A stretch of 7,469 nucleotides of DNA, from the NCBI GenBank assembly GCA_030630935.1, contig DAOVMD010000137.1:1-7469 (forward strand), written 5' to 3'. Shown here in pieces: positions 4,401 to 7,469 of the stretch; positions within the stretch are counted from its first letter, which is position 1, and each line of letters starts with the position of its first letter. A program made the translations under genes and the position numbers. The notes under the pieces are model-generated. The model was given only the letters and a program-made list of their open reading frames with translations. It was not told where the DNA came from and did not search any database. This DNA comes from Candidatus Mcinerneyibacteriota bacterium. Lineage in GTDB: Bacteria > AUK180 > JAQVHJ01.

Positions 4401-7397
4401 CTATTCCCAATTTGTAATTTTTTTCTCGACTGATTTTAATTTCTTCTCCGCAAATTTCCGTGTCTCATCATCAGGAGCATCTTTAATAATTTTTTCATAC
4501 ATTTTTTTTGAGTCTTTAAATTTACCTAACCTGTCATAAGCTTCTGCAATCCGCAATTCAGCAGGGATCACCCATTTTTTATATCTGTATAATAGATATA
4601 CAATTTTAAAGAATTCATCGATTGACTTTTTATATTCGCCTTCTCTGAAGTACATGTCTCCAATCCAATAATTTGCTTCTGCAACGATCTCACCATCTCC
4701 CTTTATTACAACAATCTGATATTGTTCTAAGGCTTTTTTATTCTCACCTTTTAACTGGTATAGAGTTCCTAACTGCAGTCTTGCCTGGTTGCGCAGTTCT
4801 TCTGAATCTACTTGTTTCACAAGTTTATTAAATATATCAATACCCTCATCAAACTTTTTACTATCCCTATATGCTAACCCGAGGTTATAATAAACTTCAG
4901 CTCTTAGAAATGAAGTTGGGTACTTATTTAAGAACTCTTTAAAATCTTCAATTGCCATAAGATAATTTTTATTTTCATAATGAATCTTGCCAATCATTAT
5001 TTTTGATTTCTGACCCCACTCCGATTCTCTATGATTGATATAAACTTCATCAAGATGAGCCTGTGCCTTTTTTATCTGATTCTGTTTATAATAACAGATC
5101 CCAATGAAATAATTTGCTTGTGCAGTTAGGTCGGAGTTATCATATTTATCAATTGTCTTTTTAAATTCAATCTGCGCATTTTTGAAATTGCTCAAGTTAA
5201 AATAATGCATCCCGAGTTTAAATTGAATCTCAGGAGCCAAAGATGATTCAGGATATTTCCTCAGGAATTCTTTTGAAACGAAAATCGCTTTCTTGTATTT
5301 TCCAAGCCGATAATTACACCATTCAATATTATACTCTGACTTAGCTCTCAGTTCGTCATCGGTAGAGTTTGAAGATATCACCCATTGATAAGATTTTATC
5401 GCCTCTTCAAAACGTTTCAGGTTATATAAACAATCGCCGATTTTATACTTTGCAAGAACCGTGAACTTACCTTCATGAAATGCTGTAACCTTCTTCAACT
5501 CATCAATCGCCCCGGAATAATCGTCCTTTGCAATATAACATAAAGCAATCCAATACTGGTTCTTTGCTTTTTCTTCCTTCGCATAATTCTTTGTTAAGTT
5601 TTGTTTAAAGTGTTCTTCAGCAGCTTTAAAATCCAGGGATTTATATAATGTTTTTCCAATTAAAAAATCAGCTTCAGAAACACGACGGCTCTTTGGATAA
5701 CTCTTTATGAACTTTTGAAAAGTAATAATTGTATTTTTATAATCACCCAGTTCATAAAAAGTTAAGCCATACTGAATAAAGGAATTTTCTTTTAACTTGG
5801 GATTTGTACTCGTCTCAGATATTTCTTTAAATAGTTTTCCGGCTTCTTTAAAATCTTTCATTGCGAAATATGACCAGGCGATTCCATACCTGGCTTTATC
5901 TACTCTTGAGTCATTTGGGAATTCCTTAATAAGTTGAGAAAAATATTTAGCTGCATTCATGTAATTACCAAGTTGATAATATAATTCTCCCAGCCAAAAC
6001 ATTGATTCCTTCACTGTTTCAGGTTCATTAAGACAATTATTTCCGCCCAGGTTAATTTCAAGATTATTAATTGCAAGCTGAGGAGACCCTGTATTCATTA
6101 AACATAACGCTAACTTAAATCTAATCTCACAGTTAATCTCTTCTAAATTCTCACTGGCAATTTTCTTATAATGTTCAAGTGCTCTTTGATAATCTTCAGA
6201 ATTATAATACATATCACCTATCAATCCAAATAACTTCAAACGAAAATTCTTATCAGCTGACCCTTTCGCTTTTTCATTCCATAACCTTACTGCTAACCCT
6301 GAACGTTGGGAATCAATATAAATTTTACCTAACTTAATAATTGCTCTTTCAATAATTTCCTTATCATTTGCAGGGGTCATAAGATTTAATAAAATCTCTT
6401 CTGCTGATTTTACCTTGCTATTTTTAAAATAAACATCTGCTAATAAAAATCCTAACTCATTATCCCAGGGTCCCTTTGCACCTGAACTCTTCAGCTTAAG
6501 TAAATAGTTCTCAGCCGCATCATACTCGCCTAATTTAAAAGTAACCCAGGAGATTGACCATAACCCTTCAAAACGATAATCATTAGGGGCTTTAACTAAA
6601 ATACCCAAGTATTCCTTCGCTTTTTTATAGTCCCCGGTGTAATAATAAGAATCCCCAAGTAAAAATAAACCCAGCTCAGAAAACTTATCAAGAGGAAAAT
6701 CTTTTAAACTCTTCACAACATCTAAAAATCTCTTCTCCTTATAATCAATATCTGCAAGCTTCACAATGATCTTATACCTGAGTTTCCCTTTCGGGTATTT
6801 TTTTATATATTCCTCAAGATACTTCCGTGCCTGCTTGTAATCTTTTTCATATGTGAAAACCCAACCAAGTGAAAGGTAACTTAATTCGGAATAAATCGAC
6901 TCTGAATAATCAGAAATAATCTTTATATAGAGTGGTTTTGCATCTGAGAAATTATCCTGTCTGAAATATGATTCAGCTAAATAAAACTGGGCTGCAGGAA
7001 GGTTCTTACTGTTTGAGTAATTTTCTATAAATGAATTAAATGAAATGATAGAATCTTTATATTGTTTACTTGAAAAATACGACTGACCAATTCGAAATTT
7101 TGCACTTTCAACATACTTAGATGAAATATAATCAATACAGAACTTTTCAAATGCAGTTTTTGCTTTTTTAAATTTTCTCATTTTAAACAGAGAATCAGCA
7201 GAATAAAATGCGGCTTTCTCTGCATATTGTGAATCGGGGTGAAGAAGAATAAACTCTTCGAATTTTTCATTGGCAGTCTCATAAAACTGGTCTCGATAAG
7301 CATTCATGGCAATTTTAAATGAAGACAGGTCCTCATCTCCCGCAAAAACCGAGGTGACTAATAAAACTAAAGTTAAGCAAATTAAAAAATTTTTCAT
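4401..7397 (-). CDS. Exported giant TPR-repeat protein (YbgF/BamD-like), 998 aa
   Basis: Residues 1-19 are a signal peptide (MKN, hydrophobic core, Val-Phe-Ala before Gly20) with no lipobox Cys at the cleavage site, so a soluble periplasmic protein is expected. The rest is a near-continuous array of about 26 tetratricopeptide units by eye. Each is 33-40 residues with the pattern 'A-x-x-x-x-G-x-x-Y-x-x-x-x-x-(Y/F)-x-x-A-x-x-x-(Y/F)', many ending in '(K/E)-x-YP-x-S'. The last lies near residues 945-975, and a charged helix (KKLKSVEKK) follows. Such arrays form superhelical scaffolds that bind peptides; YbgF/CpoB and BamD are shorter envelope relatives in style. The actual partner is unknown. 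An AAAGGA box lies five bases upstream of the ATG, and the ATG overlaps the stop of a likely upstream gene (ATGA). No enzyme domain is visible. Confidence 0.94.
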   Translation of the reverse strand: MKNFLICLTLVLLVTSVFAGDEDLSSFKIAMNAYRDQFYETANEKFEEFILLHPDSQYAEKAAFYSADSLFKMRKFKKAKTAFEKFCIDYISSKYVESAKFRIGQSYFSSKQYKDSIISFNSFIENYSNSKNLPAAQFYLAESYFRQDNFSDAKPLYIKIISDYSESIYSELSYLSLGWVFTYEKDYKQARKYLEEYIKKYPKGKLRYKIIVKLADIDYKEKRFLDVVKSLKDFPLDKFSELGLFLLGDSYYYTGDYKKAKEYLGILVKAPNDYRFEGLWSISWVTFKLGEYDAAENYLLKLKSSGAKGPWDNELGFLLADVYFKNSKVKSAEEILLNLMTPANDKEIIERAIIKLGKIYIDSQRSGLAVRLWNEKAKGSADKNFRLKLFGLIGDMYYNSEDYQRALEHYKKIASENLEEINCEIRFKLALCLMNTGSPQLAINNLEINLGGNNCLNEPETVKESMFWLGELYYQLGNYMNAAKYFSQLIKEFPNDSRVDKARYGIAWSYFAMKDFKEAGKLFKEISETSTNPKLKENSFIQYGLTFYELGDYKNTIITFQKFIKSYPKSRRVSEADFLIGKTLYKSLDFKAAEEHFKQNLTKNYAKEEKAKNQYWIALCYIAKDDYSGAIDELKKVTAFHEGKFTVLAKYKIGDCLYNLKRFEEAIKSYQWVISSNSTDDELRAKSEYNIEWCNYRLGKYKKAIFVSKEFLRKYPESSLAPEIQFKLGMHYFNLSNFKNAQIEFKKTIDKYDNSDLTAQANYFIGICYYKQNQIKKAQAHLDEVYINHRESEWGQKSKIMIGKIHYENKNYLMAIEDFKEFLNKYPTSFLRAEVYYNLGLAYRDSKKFDEGIDIFNKLVKQVDSEELRNQARLQLGTLYQLKGENKKALEQYQIVVIKGDGEIVAEANYWIGDMYFREGEYKKSIDEFFKIVYLLYRYKKWVIPAELRIAEAYDRLGKFKDSKKMYEKIIKDAPDDETRKFAEKKLKSVEKKITNWE

Positions 7398-7469
7398 AAT
7401 TGTCCTTTTTTGTTTATAATAACATATGCGGGGTGTCCATTTTGTTCCGGTATTATGTTTACTTCAGAA
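7394..7469 (-). CDS. Probable C-terminal end of an upstream gene (partial, 24 residues)
   Basis: One minus-strand frame is open from the right edge to a TGA at 7396-7394, which overlaps the TPR-protein ATG as ATGA; the other two minus frames have stops at once. The visible residues end in 'GHPAYVIINKKGQL', which looks like a real protein tail (mixed charged and hydrophobic, no low complexity), but the piece is too short to name. ATGA overlaps are typical of translationally coupled operon genes. The alternative is that this is non-coding promoter DNA: a TATAAA-like hexamer with TGGACA 15 bp upstream lies in the same stretch. Confidence 0.45.
   Translation of the reverse strand, partial: SEVNIIPEQNGHPAYVIINKKGQL

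Overview
The window looks like chromosomal DNA from an AT-rich, Gram-negative-type bacterium. Three of its proteins carry N-terminal Sec signal peptides. One is a very large periplasmic-type TPR protein of the YbgF/BamD-like kind. The intergenic DNA is full of word-like short tandem repeats and small palindromes. This style is common in genomes of uncultured candidate phyla (for example the Cloacimonadota / WOR-3 / FCB neighbourhood), but no marker here fixes the taxon, so that placement is only a guess.

Layout. (1) Positions 1-1832, minus strand: a two-gene unit. A 290-residue secreted protein of unknown function comes first. It is followed after 21 bp by a secreted, beta-propeller-like protein that runs off the left edge. 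The unit has a good sigma70-type promoter at 1883-1912, and its short 5' leader holds a heptamer tandem repeat that runs into the ribosome binding site. (2) Positions 1913-2384: a divergent intergenic region with several perfect small hairpins and the left arm of a long inverted repeat. (3) Positions 2385-3836, plus strand: argF (ornithine carbamoyltransferase) and dtd (D-aminoacyl-tRNA deacylase), with zero bases between stop and start, behind a near-consensus extended -10 promoter. (4) Positions 3837-4400: a convergent intergenic region with the right arm of the inverted repeat, three copies of a composite ~54-bp repeat centred on a small hairpin, octamer repeats and further palindromes. (5) Positions 4401-7397, minus strand: a 998-residue exported protein built almost wholly of TPR units. 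Its ATG overlaps the stop of a probable upstream gene that enters from the right edge.

Functionally, argF serves arginine synthesis (or citrulline metabolism) and dtd removes D-amino acids from mischarged tRNA. Both are cytoplasmic housekeeping enzymes. The TPR protein and the two secreted proteins belong to the cell envelope, and nothing in the sequence ties them to argF-dtd.

The most unusual structure is that argF-dtd, with its own promoter, is bracketed by two ~125-bp inverted arms whose outer 62 bp match at 55 positions. The repeat family in the convergent gap, with a compensatory base-pair change in its hairpin, is the second point of interest. No defence system, phage, transposase, CRISPR array, tRNA or rRNA was seen.
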